The notes beneath the pieces are model-generated. The model did no database searches. It was not told the origin of the DNA and saw nothing but the letters and a program-made list of their open reading frames with translations. A stretch of DNA of 64,000 nucleotides from Thermohalobaculum sp039822785. GTDB taxonomy: Bacteria; Pseudomonadota; Alphaproteobacteria; Rhodobacterales; Rhodobacteraceae. Numbering within the stretch: the first letter of the stretch is position 1; the number at the start of each line of letters is the position of its first letter. Made by a program: the position numbers and the translations under genes. Location of the stretch: the NCBI GenBank assembly GCA_039822785.1, contig JBCBMO010000002.1, forward strand, positions 124,001 to 188,000. Reading direction: 5' to 3'. This document shows positions 43,458 through 52,320 of this stretch, in pieces.

Positions 43458-44720
43458 TCACTGGCCGTTCGACGTGCGCGCGTCGATCAGTTGGATGAGC
43501 GCCCGCAACTCAGTGCGCAGGGCGTTGACGGCGTCATGGCGGCCCACGGTGATCTCATCCGCCATGGCACGAAGCTGGCTGTCCATGGAGCGCAGATGCG
43601 ACTTGGTCTCCGCGTCGATCGCGCCGGCACGCCGCTGTTCCAGCACCCGGTCCAAGAGCTGCACCACCGCCTGTTGGCCCGAGGCGACGGAGGATTGGGC
43701 GGCATCGATGCGCTTCAGCACGTTGAGCTGGGCATGGTCGCGGCCCTGCTGGTTCTCGCGCGCCTCCCGCATTTCGTGCACCATCTGGGCGACGTTGGAG
43801 CGTTCGATCTCGATCTGGTTGGCCATCTCGGCGACCACGTCGGCGGCGCGGGCCAGCCGGCTCTCGGCCTCGATCCGCGCAACCTCGGCCTTGGTGGCGA
43901 ACTCGACGGTCTTCTCCAGCCCCTCGTCGACCCGCTCCAGGATCGCGACCAGCGCCCCCTCCGGTCCCTCGCCCTCGTTCACCAGGCCGAGACGGGTGAA
44001 GTTGGAAAGCCACTCCTCCAACTCGCGGAAAAAGCGGTTCTGGCCATGACCCGAGAAGAGGTCGAGGAGGCCGACCACCAGCGAGCCCGCCAGGCCCAAA
44101 AGCGAGGAGGCGAAGGCCGTGCCCATCCCGTCGAGCTGGTCGTTGAGGCCGATCAGCAGCCGATCCAGCGTCTGACTGCCGCTCTCCCCCGGCTCGCCGT
44201 CGGCGACAAGGCTGCCGATGGTGTCGACGACCGCGGGGACGGTCTGGCTGAGGCCCCAGAAGGTGCCGAGCAGGCCGATCAGGATGAGGAAGTTCGCGAT
44301 GTAGCGCGTGATGTCCCGCGCCTCGTCCAGCCGGGTCGCGACGCTGTCGATCACCGTGCGCACGGCCTGGCCCGACAGCCGGTTCTTCAGCTTCCCCTCG
44401 CGCAGCATGGGCGCCATGGAGAGGAGGAGCTGCGGCGGCCGGTTCCCCTCCGCGATGTTCGTCTCGATGTTCTGCAGGTAACGCACGGCCGAGCGGAGCT
44501 GACCGATCTGCAGGAAGGTGGCGAAGACGCCGATGACGAAGACCGCGATGATGACGCCGTTGAGATAAGGGTTGGCGTTGAAGACGTCGCGCACCTGGGG
44601 CGCCAGCACGACGGCCGCCGTAAAGACCACGACCAGGATCGTCACCATGGGCAGGATCTGGCGCGTGGGGGGCGAAAACTCCGCCCGCGGGACGTCGGTA
44701 CCGGTCATGGGAGCGTTCAT
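43458..44720 (-). CDS. MotA/TolQ/ExbB-like proton channel protein
   Basis: 420 residues. Four transmembrane helices (roughly 25-45, 55-75, 140-160, 200-225). The helix NFLILIGLLGTFWGLSQTV and the FASSLLGLAGSLVVGLLDL helix are the MotA/TolQ/ExbB signature. A cytoplasmic helical tail of about 180 residues follows (ARIEAESRLARAADVVAEMANQIEIERSN...). The start is the ATG at 44720; the TTG at 44732 is too close to the AGAGGAG site. With the MotB-like gene downstream it should make a pentamer-dimer rotary complex. The role is unknown. Confidence 0.87.
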   Translation of the reverse strand: MNAPMTGTDVPRAEFSPPTRQILPMVTILVVVFTAAVVLAPQVRDVFNANPYLNGVIIAVFVIGVFATFLQIGQLRSAVRYLQNIETNIAEGNRPPQLLLSMAPMLREGKLKNRLSGQAVRTVIDSVATRLDEARDITRYIANFLILIGLLGTFWGLSQTVPAVVDTIGSLVADGEPGESGSQTLDRLLIGLNDQLDGMGTAFASSLLGLAGSLVVGLLDLFSGHGQNRFFRELEEWLSNFTRLGLVNEGEGPEGALVAILERVDEGLEKTVEFATKAEVARIEAESRLARAADVVAEMANQIEIERSNVAQMVHEMREARENQQGRDHAQLNVLKRIDAAQSSVASGQQAVVQLLDRVLEQRRAGAIDAETKSHLRSMDSQLRAMADEITVGRHDAVNALRTELRALIQLIDARTSNGQ

Positions 44721-44830
44721 CGGGGGGGCCAACTCCTCTCAGGCGCTGTACCTTAGCGGGACTAACTTCATGCGCCAGTCACTTGTGCCCTGTCGCACAC
44801 CTTCCGTCGCCAAAACGGAACCGCGCTCGG

Positions 44831-45628
44831 TCATCCGGCGTCGAGTTGGGCGGCAAAACGCTCGAAAATCTCAGCATTGGCGGCGATGACATTGCCGAGC
44901 TCGAGCGGATCGCCATCGCCTGAGCCCCCGAGGGTGCCGATCAGCCCGCCCGCCTCGCGCACCAAGAGGAGCCCCGCGGCGATGTCCCAGGGCTGGATCT
45001 CACGCTCCCAATAGCCGTCATAGCGCCCGGCCGCCACATAGGCGAGGTCGAGCGCGGCGGAGCCGAAGCGGCGCACCCCGGCGGTGCGCGGCAGCAGTTC
45101 GGCAAGGTCGCGCAGGGTGTTGGGGAGCGTCTTCTTGGCGCCGAAGGGCAGCCCGGTGGCGAAGATCGCCCCGCCGAGCTCGCGCCGGGCCGAGACCCGG
45201 ATCCGCCGGTCGTTCATCCAGGCGCCGGCCCCGTCCTCCGCCACGAACATCTCGTCCTTGGCGGGGTCGTAGACGACGGCGGCGACCATGCGGCCCTTAT
45301 GCTCCAGCCCGATGGAGACCGCCCAATGCGGCAGGCCGTGCAGGAAATTCGTCGTCCCATCGAGGGGATCGACGATCCAGCGCCGGGTCTCATCGCGTCC
45401 GGGCGCCTCCCCGGTCTCCTCGCCGAGCCAGCCATAGGCCGGGCGCGCCTCCATCAGCATCGCGCGGATGGTATCCTCGGCCTTGCGGTCAGCGTTGGAG
45501 ACGAAGTCCCCGGCGCCCTTGACCGAGACCTGCAGGTTCTCCACCTCGCCGAAGTCGCGCACCAGGGCGCGCCCGGCCTTGCGGGCCGCCTTGATCATCA
45601 CGGCGAGGTTTGGAGAGGCGGTTGTCAT
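44831..45628 (-). CDS. suhB: Inositol monophosphatase family protein
   Basis: 265 residues. Complete family motifs: metal site E in GWLGEETGEAPG, WIVDPLDGTTNFLHGLPHWAVSIGL, and the C-terminal IQPWDIAAGLLLVREAGG. Hydrolyses inositol-1-phosphate or related sugar phosphates with Mg2+; SuhB homologues also assist rRNA transcription in E. coli. The ATG at 45628 is the start of the homologous region. It is downstream of efp on the same strand with a large palindrome between. The symbol is given by family resemblance. Confidence 0.92.
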   Translation of the reverse strand: MTTASPNLAVMIKAARKAGRALVRDFGEVENLQVSVKGAGDFVSNADRKAEDTIRAMLMEARPAYGWLGEETGEAPGRDETRRWIVDPLDGTTNFLHGLPHWAVSIGLEHKGRMVAAVVYDPAKDEMFVAEDGAGAWMNDRRIRVSARRELGGAIFATGLPFGAKKTLPNTLRDLAELLPRTAGVRRFGSAALDLAYVAAGRYDGYWEREIQPWDIAAGLLLVREAGGLIGTLGGSGDGDPLELGNVIAANAEIFERFAAQLDAG

Positions 45629-45641
45629 GACAGGGCCTGAG

Positions 45642-45718
45642 GTAGGGTGCGTGCTTGGCACGCACCGCTGGGTGGGCGTAAGGAAAAAGCGGCGGTGCGT
45701 GCCGAGCACGCACCCTAC
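45642..45718. repeat. Nested palindrome between efp and suhB
   Basis: Two 27-bp arms (45642-45668 and 45692-45718) are inverted repeats of each other with one difference, separated by 23 bp. Each arm is itself palindromic (GTGCGTGC-NNN-GCACGCAC). The right arm covers the efp stop codon at 45715-45717. The pattern looks like a dispersed REP-type element and could terminate or process the efp-suhB transcript. Confidence 0.7.
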
Positions 45719-46278
45719 GCACGTTCGACGTATTCCATCGTCTCGGTATTGACGACGATCTTCTCGTCCTGCCCGACGAAGGGCGGCACCATGACCCGCA
45801 CGCCATTGTCCAGCATCGCCGGCTTGTAGCTGTTCGCGGCGGTCTGCCCCTTCACGACGGGTTCGGTCTCCGCGATCTTGCAGGTCACCTTCTCGGGCAG
45901 CGAGGCGCTGAGCGCCTCGGCCTCGTAGTACTCGATCACCACGGTCATGCCGTCCTGCAGGAAGGGCCGGCGGTCGCCCAGGATATCCGCCGGCAGTTCG
46001 ATCTGCTCGAAGGTCTCCTGATCCATGAAGACCAGCATCCCGTCGTTCTCGTAGAGGAACTGCTGATCCTTCTGCTCCAGCCGCACCCGCTCGACCTTGT
46101 CGGCGGAGCGGAAGCGCTCGTTGAGCTTGGAGCCGTTGCGCAGGTTCTTCATCTCGACCTGAGCAAAGGCGCCGCCCTTGCCCGGTTTCACGTGATCGGT
46201 CTTCACCGCCACCCAAAGCCCGCCGTTGTGCTCGAGCACGTTGCCCGGCCGGATCTCGTTTCCGTTGATCTTGACCAT
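45715..46278 (-). CDS. efp: Translation elongation factor P
   Basis: 187 residues, normal length. N-terminal KOW-like domain with the tip KPGKGGAF, in which Lys34 is the residue modified in many bacteria, then the OB domains ending VVNTETMEYVERA. Relieves ribosome stalling at polyproline stretches; several proteins in this window are Pro-rich. The ATG at 46278 (MVKINGNEIRPGN) is the conserved start; the upstream Arg-rich extension is rejected. The stop codon lies inside a palindromic repeat. Confidence 0.97.
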   Translation of the reverse strand: MVKINGNEIRPGNVLEHNGGLWVAVKTDHVKPGKGGAFAQVEMKNLRNGSKLNERFRSADKVERVRLEQKDQQFLYENDGMLVFMDQETFEQIELPADILGDRRPFLQDGMTVVIEYYEAEALSASLPEKVTCKIAETEPVVKGQTAANSYKPAMLDNGVRVMVPPFVGQDEKIVVNTETMEYVERA

Positions 46279-46515
46279 CGAAAGGGATCTCCCGCCAGAT
46301 CTGTGCCCGCGCGCCCTATAGCGGTGCGGCACGGCGCTCCGCAACCCTGCCAAAATCGACGCAGAGCGCCCAAGACCGCCGAAAACGCTATCAAACGAGG
46401 GTGATCGCCGGCCTAACGTTGTTTCATCAGCGACCGTTTTGTACGCTTCCTCTACCGCCAGCCATCGCGCGGCGAAGTAGCTTGCGGCGCGCGGGAACGC
46501 TTTGCAGAGGATGCC

Positions 46516-46974
46516 ATGACGACCGTCTTGCGTGCGATGCTGCTCGTGCTGGCCGGCCTCTGGGCCGGGGCTGTCTATGGCGATCCGATCAACACGGGTC
46601 CCAGCGGCATCGCCCTGTCAGGCTATGACGTCACCAGCTATTTCGGCGCAGCAGGACCGCAACCTGGCTCCTACAGCTTTCAGGCACGCCACAACGGCGC
46701 CACCTATCTCTTCGCTTCGGCGGCCAACCGGGCGCGTTTTCTGGCAACACCTGAGCGCTATCTTCCGGCGTATGGCGGTCACTGCTCGCTCGGCGTGACC
46801 GCAGGGGAAATGCTGGAGGTCGACCCAACCGCCTATCGGGTGGTCAATGGCCGGTTGTTCCTTCAGCTCGATCACGGCACGCGGATGATCTGGATGCTCG
46901 ACGAGAAGGCGAATATCGCCGTGGCAGACACCATGTGGCCGACGGTCGTCACGCTCTCGGAACTGCGTGACTGA
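46516..46974 (+). CDS. Exported YHS-domain protein upstream of a hybrid kinase
   Basis: 152 residues. Signal peptide to about residue 22 (...LWAGAVYGD). The YHS domain (SGYDVTSYFGAAGPQPGSYSFQARHNGATYLFASAANRARFLATPERYLPAYGGHCSLGVTAG) is followed by a beta-rich tail. The Cys of GGHCS occupies the position seen as Cys or selenocysteine in this family. Its stop lies 8 bp inside the start of the hybrid histidine kinase gene, so the two are translationally coupled. It may bind metal in the periplasm and present it to, or modulate, the kinase; that is inference. Confidence 0.85.
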   Translation: MTTVLRAMLLVLAGLWAGAVYGDPINTGPSGIALSGYDVTSYFGAAGPQPGSYSFQARHNGATYLFASAANRARFLATPERYLPAYGGHCSLGVTAGEMLEVDPTAYRVVNGRLFLQLDHGTRMIWMLDEKANIAVADTMWPTVVTLSELRD

Positions 46975-49390
46975 TCAGGCCAACCAAAGGCTGACCGCGC
47001 CGCCGCGACCAGCCCCGCTCGCCGCACCCCAGCAGGGGCGCCGACCGCTCTCGGGCGCTCGACGCACGACCCGCGAGGCCTATCGCGCTTGGCCGCTGCG
47101 CATGAAGTTCTTCGCCATGGTCGCGCCGCTGGTGTTCGGGGTCTTCGCCGCCGCCACGATCACTTCGACCTATGCCTCCTTCCACCACGACAAGCGCTGG
47201 ATGGACGACAAGCTGAGCCATGTGCTGGCCAACCAATCCATCGTCATCAGCCGCGCCGTGGCCCAGCGCGACCGGCGGCTGACGGGCCTTGCCATCGCCG
47301 GGATCATGGCCGACCCGGACATCGTCTACGCCGAGGTGCGCGACCCCACGGGCGAGCCCATCGTCACCCTGGGCGAGGAGCCCAACTACGGCGTCACCCG
47401 CACCCGGCCGATCCGCTATGTGCGCGAGACCCAGCTCATCAACGCGGGCGAGCTGACCATCGGCGTCAGCTACGGCGGCCCGCTCGCGTCGCTCGCCAGC
47501 CAGGTCGCCACCTCGGCCGCCGCGGCGCTCCTTGCCATGCTCGCCACCTGGTTCGGTACCGTGGCCGCGTTCCGTACAGTGGTCAGCACCCCGATCGGCC
47601 GCCTGCAGGAGGCGATCGCCGCCTGGCGCCGGGGTGAGCCTGCGGATCTCTCCTCCGAGCCCGATGGCGACGAGCTCGACGCGCTCACCGCCGCCTTCAG
47701 GGAACTCCGCTCCGAGCGGCTGCACTACGAACAGGCGCTCAAGGGCATCAAGATCGACCTCGAGGAGCGGGTGCGCCAGCGCACCGCCGAGCTCAGCCGC
47801 GCGCGCGATACCGCCGAGCAGGCGAGTGCCGCCAAGGCCGAATTCCTCGCCGCCATGAGCCATGAGATCCGCACGCCGATGAACGCGATCCTGGGCACCG
47901 CCCATGCGCTCTCGCGCGCCCCGCTGGACCCGGAGGCGCGGCGCAACGTCGATGTGCTGCAGACCGCCGGGCGCTCGCTGATGTCGCTCCTCGACGACAT
48001 CCTCGATCTCTCCAAGATGGACGCGCGGCGGATCGAGGTAGAACCCATCGAGGCGAGCCTCACCGAGCTTTTGAACGACGTTCATGACCTTTGGGCCGGG
48101 CAGGCGGCGGAGAAGGGGATCGCGCTCACCCTGCGCATCGACCCGCAGGTGCCGCAGCGCCTTCGCTTCGACCCGCTGCGCCTGCGCCAATGCGTGACCA
48201 ACCTGGTCTCGAACGCGGTCAAATTCACCGAACAGGGGCGGATCGAGATCAGCGCGACCGCCGCGCTCGAAACCCCCGGCACGGCCGCCGGCGGCGGTGC
48301 GGGAGGGGCGTTGTATCGCCTGACCATCAGCGTCGACGACACCGGGCCGGGTCTCGCGCCGGAGACGCTGGCGCGGCTGTTCGAGCCCTTTACCCAGGCC
48401 GACGGCTCGACGACGCGGCGCTACGGCGGCACCGGGCTGGGGCTGACGATCACCCGGCGCCTCGCGCGGCTCATGGGCGGCAACGTCAGCGTCGACACAG
48501 CACTGGGCCAGGGGGCGACCTTCCATGTGACCATCCTGGCAAGCACGCCCGTGCTGCCGGACATGACCGCGCTGCCGCCAGCCACGCTGCGCCCCGTCGA
48601 GGGGCCCGACGGCCGGCGCGGCGACGGCAAGAAGGTCGCGATCCTCGCCGATCTCACCCCGGCCCCCGAACTAAAGACGGCACCGCGCCCCCTCCCGGCC
48701 GCAGCAAAGACGCCTGTCGCTGTGCCGCGCCCCGCCTCCACCCCCGTCTCGACGCCCGTCGCAGAGCCGATCGCAGGGCCGATCGCGGGGCCTCTCCCTG
48801 GGTCCGTCCCTGGGCCGGTGCCAGGGCCGGTCGTGGAGGCCACCCCCGCCACGCTGCCCCCGGCGACACCCCTGCCCGCGCCGCTCGCGGTGCCGGCCGC
48901 GCGGGCGCCGGCACCGCCGGTGGAGGCACCGCCCCGCCCCACAGTGCCCTCACCCGCCACCGCGACGGGGGCTGTCGAGGACGCGCCCAACGGTGCGGTT
49001 AAGCCCGTGCCGAACTTCGCGGGTCGGCGGATCCTGATCGTCGACGATGTGGCCATGAACCGCTATGTCGCGCGGCTCCTGCTCGACCACACCGGCGCCG
49101 CGGTGGCCGAGGCTGAGGGCGCCCTCGATGCCCTCGCCCAGCTCGAGGCCACGCCCGCCGATCTCGTGCTCCTCGATCTGCACATGCCGGAGGTGGATGG
49201 GTTCGAGGCGATCCGGCGCATCCGCGCCCTGCCCGCCCCGGCCTCGGCGGCCCGCATCGTCGCGCTCACCGCCGACACGCGGCCCGAGCAGCGCCGCCGC
49301 CTCAACGAGATGGCCGTTGACGGCTACCTCCCTAAACCCTTCGACTTCGACCATGCGCTGGGCGAGATCGCGCGGGTCCTGCACGCCTGA
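46967..49390 (+). CDS. Hybrid sensor histidine kinase with C-terminal receiver
   Basis: 807 residues from a GTG that overlaps the YHS gene by 8 bp. Two transmembrane helices (about 48-70 and 180-205) bracket a periplasmic sensor of about 110 residues, followed by HAMP. The HisKA domain has the phospho-His in FLAAMSHEIRTPMNAIL, and the HATPase has NAVKFT, DDTGPGL and GGTGLGLTI. A linker of about 150 residues very rich in Pro, Ala and Val precedes the receiver (about 680-805), with Asp in VLLDLHMPEVDG. No separate output regulator is adjacent. Confidence 0.93.
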   Translation: MTDQANQRLTAPPRPAPLAAPQQGRRPLSGARRTTREAYRAWPLRMKFFAMVAPLVFGVFAAATITSTYASFHHDKRWMDDKLSHVLANQSIVISRAVAQRDRRLTGLAIAGIMADPDIVYAEVRDPTGEPIVTLGEEPNYGVTRTRPIRYVRETQLINAGELTIGVSYGGPLASLASQVATSAAAALLAMLATWFGTVAAFRTVVSTPIGRLQEAIAAWRRGEPADLSSEPDGDELDALTAAFRELRSERLHYEQALKGIKIDLEERVRQRTAELSRARDTAEQASAAKAEFLAAMSHEIRTPMNAILGTAHALSRAPLDPEARRNVDVLQTAGRSLMSLLDDILDLSKMDARRIEVEPIEASLTELLNDVHDLWAGQAAEKGIALTLRIDPQVPQRLRFDPLRLRQCVTNLVSNAVKFTEQGRIEISATAALETPGTAAGGGAGGALYRLTISVDDTGPGLAPETLARLFEPFTQADGSTTRRYGGTGLGLTITRRLARLMGGNVSVDTALGQGATFHVTILASTPVLPDMTALPPATLRPVEGPDGRRGDGKKVAILADLTPAPELKTAPRPLPAAAKTPVAVPRPASTPVSTPVAEPIAGPIAGPLPGSVPGPVPGPVVEATPATLPPATPLPAPLAVPAARAPAPPVEAPPRPTVPSPATATGAVEDAPNGAVKPVPNFAGRRILIVDDVAMNRYVARLLLDHTGAAVAEAEGALDALAQLEATPADLVLLDLHMPEVDGFEAIRRIRALPAPASAARIVALTADTRPEQRRRLNEMAVDGYLPKPFDFDHALGEIARVLHA

Positions 49391-49435
49391 CGCCCGGCCA
49401 TGGGCCCCGGGCCCCGGGCCCCGCCCCGAGCGTCG

Positions 49436-49786
49436 TCAGACCCCGTGGCTCTCGCGGCTGTCGGCGGGGGCTTCGTCGCGCGCCTCCATGCCATAGTCGC
49501 GGATGACCGAGGCCACGCGCAGCCGGTAGCCCTCGAAGTAGAGCTCGCGGCCCTTCTTCTGCATGGCGCGGTGCTCGGCGAGGCGGCGCCAGGCGGCCAC
49601 CGCGGCCTCGTCGCGCCAGATCGAGAGCGACAGGAGCTTGCCGGGATGGGTGAGGCTCTCAAACCGCTCCACCGAGACGAACCCGTCGATCCCCTCCGCC
49701 AACCCCCGCATCGAGGCCGCCGCTTCAAGGTAGGCCTCCCGCTGCCCCACCGCCGGCACCACCTCAAAAATCACCGCCACGGTCAT
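49436..49786 (-). CDS. Antibiotic biosynthesis monooxygenase (ABM) family protein
   Basis: 116 residues, one ferredoxin-like ABM domain: VAVIFEVVPAVGQREAYLEAAASMRGLAEGIDGFVSVERFESLTHPGKLLSLSIWRDEAAVAAWRRLAEHRAMQKKGRELYFEGYRLRVASVIRDY. Members are cofactor-free monooxygenases or heme-degrading enzymes of the same fold. The catalytic type is not evident. It begins 13 bp after the stop of the 534-residue unknown gene. Confidence 0.88.
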   Translation of the reverse strand: MTVAVIFEVVPAVGQREAYLEAAASMRGLAEGIDGFVSVERFESLTHPGKLLSLSIWRDEAAVAAWRRLAEHRAMQKKGRELYFEGYRLRVASVIRDYGMEARDEAPADSRESHGV

Positions 49787-49799
49787 CGCCTGCTCCCCT

Positions 49800-51404
49800 T
49801 CAGCCCAGCATCCGTGCGACGAGTGTCACGACACCCTCCACCCATGCGTATTCAGCCGGGATGATCCGCGCGAGGGCGAGTAACTCAACCTTGATCGCGG
49901 CGATTGCCGCGACTGAGGTTGTTCTCGCCACGTCCTCGATCCCTTTGCCGGCGCCCTTCTGGTAGTTCTCCACGATGAAGACCGCGAAGCCGCGGATCGC
50001 GGAGCGTAGGCTGCGAAGAAAGCTCCGCCTGCTTGTCGCCGCCTGTTCCGCAGGCACGCCTTTCGCGTCATCCTCACCGGTGGCTTCGTCGGCCTGCACC
50101 TCTAGTTCGGTGCGCGCGTTCTCGGAAACCGCCTCTGGCAGGTGGTTGCGCAGCACGCGGATCATCGCTGCGCCCAACTGCGCCGCCTCCTGCTCGGCTT
50201 CCGCGGCCGCAAGCGGATCTCGGGCGCCGGCGAGGTAGTCCGCCCACTCATTGAACTGGGCCATGAACAGGCTGAGCTGACTGTTGAGGCCGACGAGTTC
50301 GGCGGCCGTCTCTGGAAGGTAAATCTCGTCCGCGCGGTCGGCATGGGCCTGTAGTCGCGCGGCGTGATGGCCGAGACGAACGACGTCGACGGCATGGAAA
50401 TCGGGGCCGAGCGCATTCTCGCAGCGCTCGATTACGCGCATGACGCCACGCTGCTGCGCGGCACCGGTCATCTCGGCGAAGTCCTCGAAAGCCTCGCGGA
50501 GGGCTCGATGCGCGGCTTTCGCCCGGTTCCGCTGCTCATCGGATAGATCGGGCGGCAGCGGCGAAGTAAGGACGAGCACATCGTCGATCACTTCGAAATG
50601 AGCCGGTGCCGGGCGTTCCTCCGGAACCACGGGGAGCTGCACCTCCGCACTTGGACCCTTGGGACCCTCCAGCGCGGCCTTGAGCTTGGCGTTGACGTGG
50701 GCGGGGCCCTGGGACCAGTCGTCCTCGGAGAGGGCGGCGACGGCGCGTTCAAAGGTGAGGGCGGGGCGGGGGTCGCGGCCGTCGAGGCGTGCCTGGTACC
50801 AGTCGAGCCAGACGTCCCAGTCGTCCCTACCTCGCAGCTCGGCGTTAAAGCGCTCGATGGCAACCTTGGCCCGATCCGGGGGGGCTGTGCGATGCCACAG
50901 CGCTACTCTTGCAAGCTTGCCGCCCCGACGCAGCGTTTCTGCGTCCAACCGAAGACTATCCCACACCGCGTTACGAACGGCGGAAGAACCGACACCATCG
51001 GTCGCGGACGCAGCACGGGCAGCCGCGGAGGAGCTGGCGGCCACATAGGACCGTGATGTTGCAGTCCGCGCCGCAAACGATGCCGCGCGGACTGCAGCAG
51101 CGGGAGCGGATGAAGATACAGCGGCAGATAGGTTCTCTACGGCGCGTGCGGCGCGAACCGCCGCTACAACGTTGCTCAGCCCGAAACATGCCAACCATGG
51201 CGAACTTGAAGCACGAAAAACCGGGAAGACTAGAGTTGATGACCAATTCTCAATGGTGTTGTGGGCGTCGACGACTAGTGGAAGCAGGCGCAGCGATGCG
51301 CGCGTTGCAACAATGGCGGCGTCTTCGCTGGAGCGCGCACGAAGCCATGCCTCAATGCTCTTTCTGCTGACGATCCTCGGCTGATCTGACCGGCTGGCTT
51401 GCAT
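49800..51404 (-). CDS. Ala-rich protein of unknown function, mosaic composition
   Basis: 534 residues, no family recognised. Residues about 60-145 are a low-complexity Ala/Ser/Arg run (for example AAAVRAASFAARTATSRSYVAASSSAAARAASATDG). Next is a short block with WDVWLDWYQARLDGRDP, FERAVAALSEDDWSQGPAHVNAKLKAALEG, a pattern I associate with uncharacterised bacterial proteins. The C-terminal half is helical and ends in possible membrane helices (IAAIKVELLALARIIPAEYAWVEGVVTLVARML). The 5' third is less GC-rich than the rest. It starts 8 bp after the gloB stop, so it is likely co-transcribed. Confidence 0.7.
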   Translation of the reverse strand: MQASRSDQPRIVSRKSIEAWLRARSSEDAAIVATRASLRLLPLVVDAHNTIENWSSTLVFPVFRASSSPWLACFGLSNVVAAVRAARAVENLSAAVSSSAPAAAVRAASFAARTATSRSYVAASSSAAARAASATDGVGSSAVRNAVWDSLRLDAETLRRGGKLARVALWHRTAPPDRAKVAIERFNAELRGRDDWDVWLDWYQARLDGRDPRPALTFERAVAALSEDDWSQGPAHVNAKLKAALEGPKGPSAEVQLPVVPEERPAPAHFEVIDDVLVLTSPLPPDLSDEQRNRAKAAHRALREAFEDFAEMTGAAQQRGVMRVIERCENALGPDFHAVDVVRLGHHAARLQAHADRADEIYLPETAAELVGLNSQLSLFMAQFNEWADYLAGARDPLAAAEAEQEAAQLGAAMIRVLRNHLPEAVSENARTELEVQADEATGEDDAKGVPAEQAATSRRSFLRSLRSAIRGFAVFIVENYQKGAGKGIEDVARTTSVAAIAAIKVELLALARIIPAEYAWVEGVVTLVARMLG

Positions 51405-51412
51405 GACAAAAC

Positions 51413-52174
51413 TCAGAAGGCGTCCTTGCGGCGGCGTACTTCGGCGAAGACCTCCGATGCCGGGGCGCGGGGGAGGCCGACACTTGCCGCGACCTCCGGC
51501 GTGGTGGCGCGGAGGAAGGGGTTGGTGGACAGCTCCTCGGCCAGGGTGACGGGGACGATGGGGGTGCCGGCCTGATCCGCCGCCTCGATGCGGGCGATGC
51601 GCTCAGCCAGCGCCTTGCTCTCGGGCTCGATCGAGCGGGCGAAGCGGCCGTTGGCCTGGCCGTAGTTGTGGCCCGAGTAGATCCGCGTCTCCTCCGGCAT
51701 CGCCAGGAACTTGGAGAGGCTGGTCCACATCATCTCCATCGTGCCCTCGAACACCCGCCCGCAGCCGAGCGCCATGAGGCTGTCCGCCGTGAACGCCGCC
51801 CGGTCGTCGTCGAGCACGAAGGCGATGTGCCCCACCGTGTGGCCCGAGACGTCGATGATCCGCACGGTGGTCTCGCCGAGATAAAACACCTCCCCGTCCG
51901 ACAGCTCACGGTCGAGGCTGGGCAGGCGGGCGCGATCCTCGGTGTTGCCGATGACCTCCGCGCCCGCCCTCAGGGAAGACACCGCCGCGGTGTGGTCGTC
52001 GTGGTGATGCGTGATCCAGATCTGCGAGAGCTCCCAGCCCCGCTCGGTGAGGGCGGCCTGGACGGGCGCTGCCTCCGGCGCATCGACCAGGGCGACCTTG
52101 CCCGAGCCCTCGTCACGCACGAGGTAGGCGTAGTTGTCGGCGCGGCAGGGGACGGTGACGATCTCGACGGGCAT
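51413..52174 (-). CDS. gloB: Hydroxyacylglutathione hydrolase (glyoxalase II)
   Basis: 253 residues. Metallo-beta-lactamase fold with the metal motif THHHDDH, further ligands in DVSGHTVGHIAFV, ALGCGRVFEGTMEMMW and SGHNYGQANGRFA. The C-terminal helical domain is typical of glyoxalase II. Hydrolyses S-lactoylglutathione to lactate and glutathione, completing methylglyoxal detoxification. The ATG at 52174 begins MPVEIVTVPCRADNYAYLV. It is divergent from the methyltransferase gene. Confidence 0.95.
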   Translation of the reverse strand: MPVEIVTVPCRADNYAYLVRDEGSGKVALVDAPEAAPVQAALTERGWELSQIWITHHHDDHTAAVSSLRAGAEVIGNTEDRARLPSLDRELSDGEVFYLGETTVRIIDVSGHTVGHIAFVLDDDRAAFTADSLMALGCGRVFEGTMEMMWTSLSKFLAMPEETRIYSGHNYGQANGRFARSIEPESKALAERIARIEAADQAGTPIVPVTLAEELSTNPFLRATTPEVAASVGLPRAPASEVFAEVRRRKDAF

Positions 52175-52320
52175 GGGGCAGCTCCTTGGGCCTGGGGCGC
52201 GGCGGCGTGTGGCAGTTGAATTGGGCGGGCCGTGGCGGGAGAGTAGCCGCTGCCCGCAGGGGCGCAATGCCGGGCGCCTGGTGGCGTTCAGGCGGCGGTC
52301 AGGGAGCGGTTGGAGGCGCG

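Noticed and set aside
41292..44720. Zorya-type defence system (ZorA/ZorB)
   Set aside because: The pair has MotA and MotB-like parts, but the long coiled coil is on the MotB-like protein, no ZorC/ZorD/ZorE-like gene is adjacent, and the neighbourhood is suhB-efp.
46967..49390. Pro/Ala linker of the kinase as a frameshift or insertion
   Set aside because: The frame stays open through the linker and both flanking domains are complete, so it is a flexible linker.
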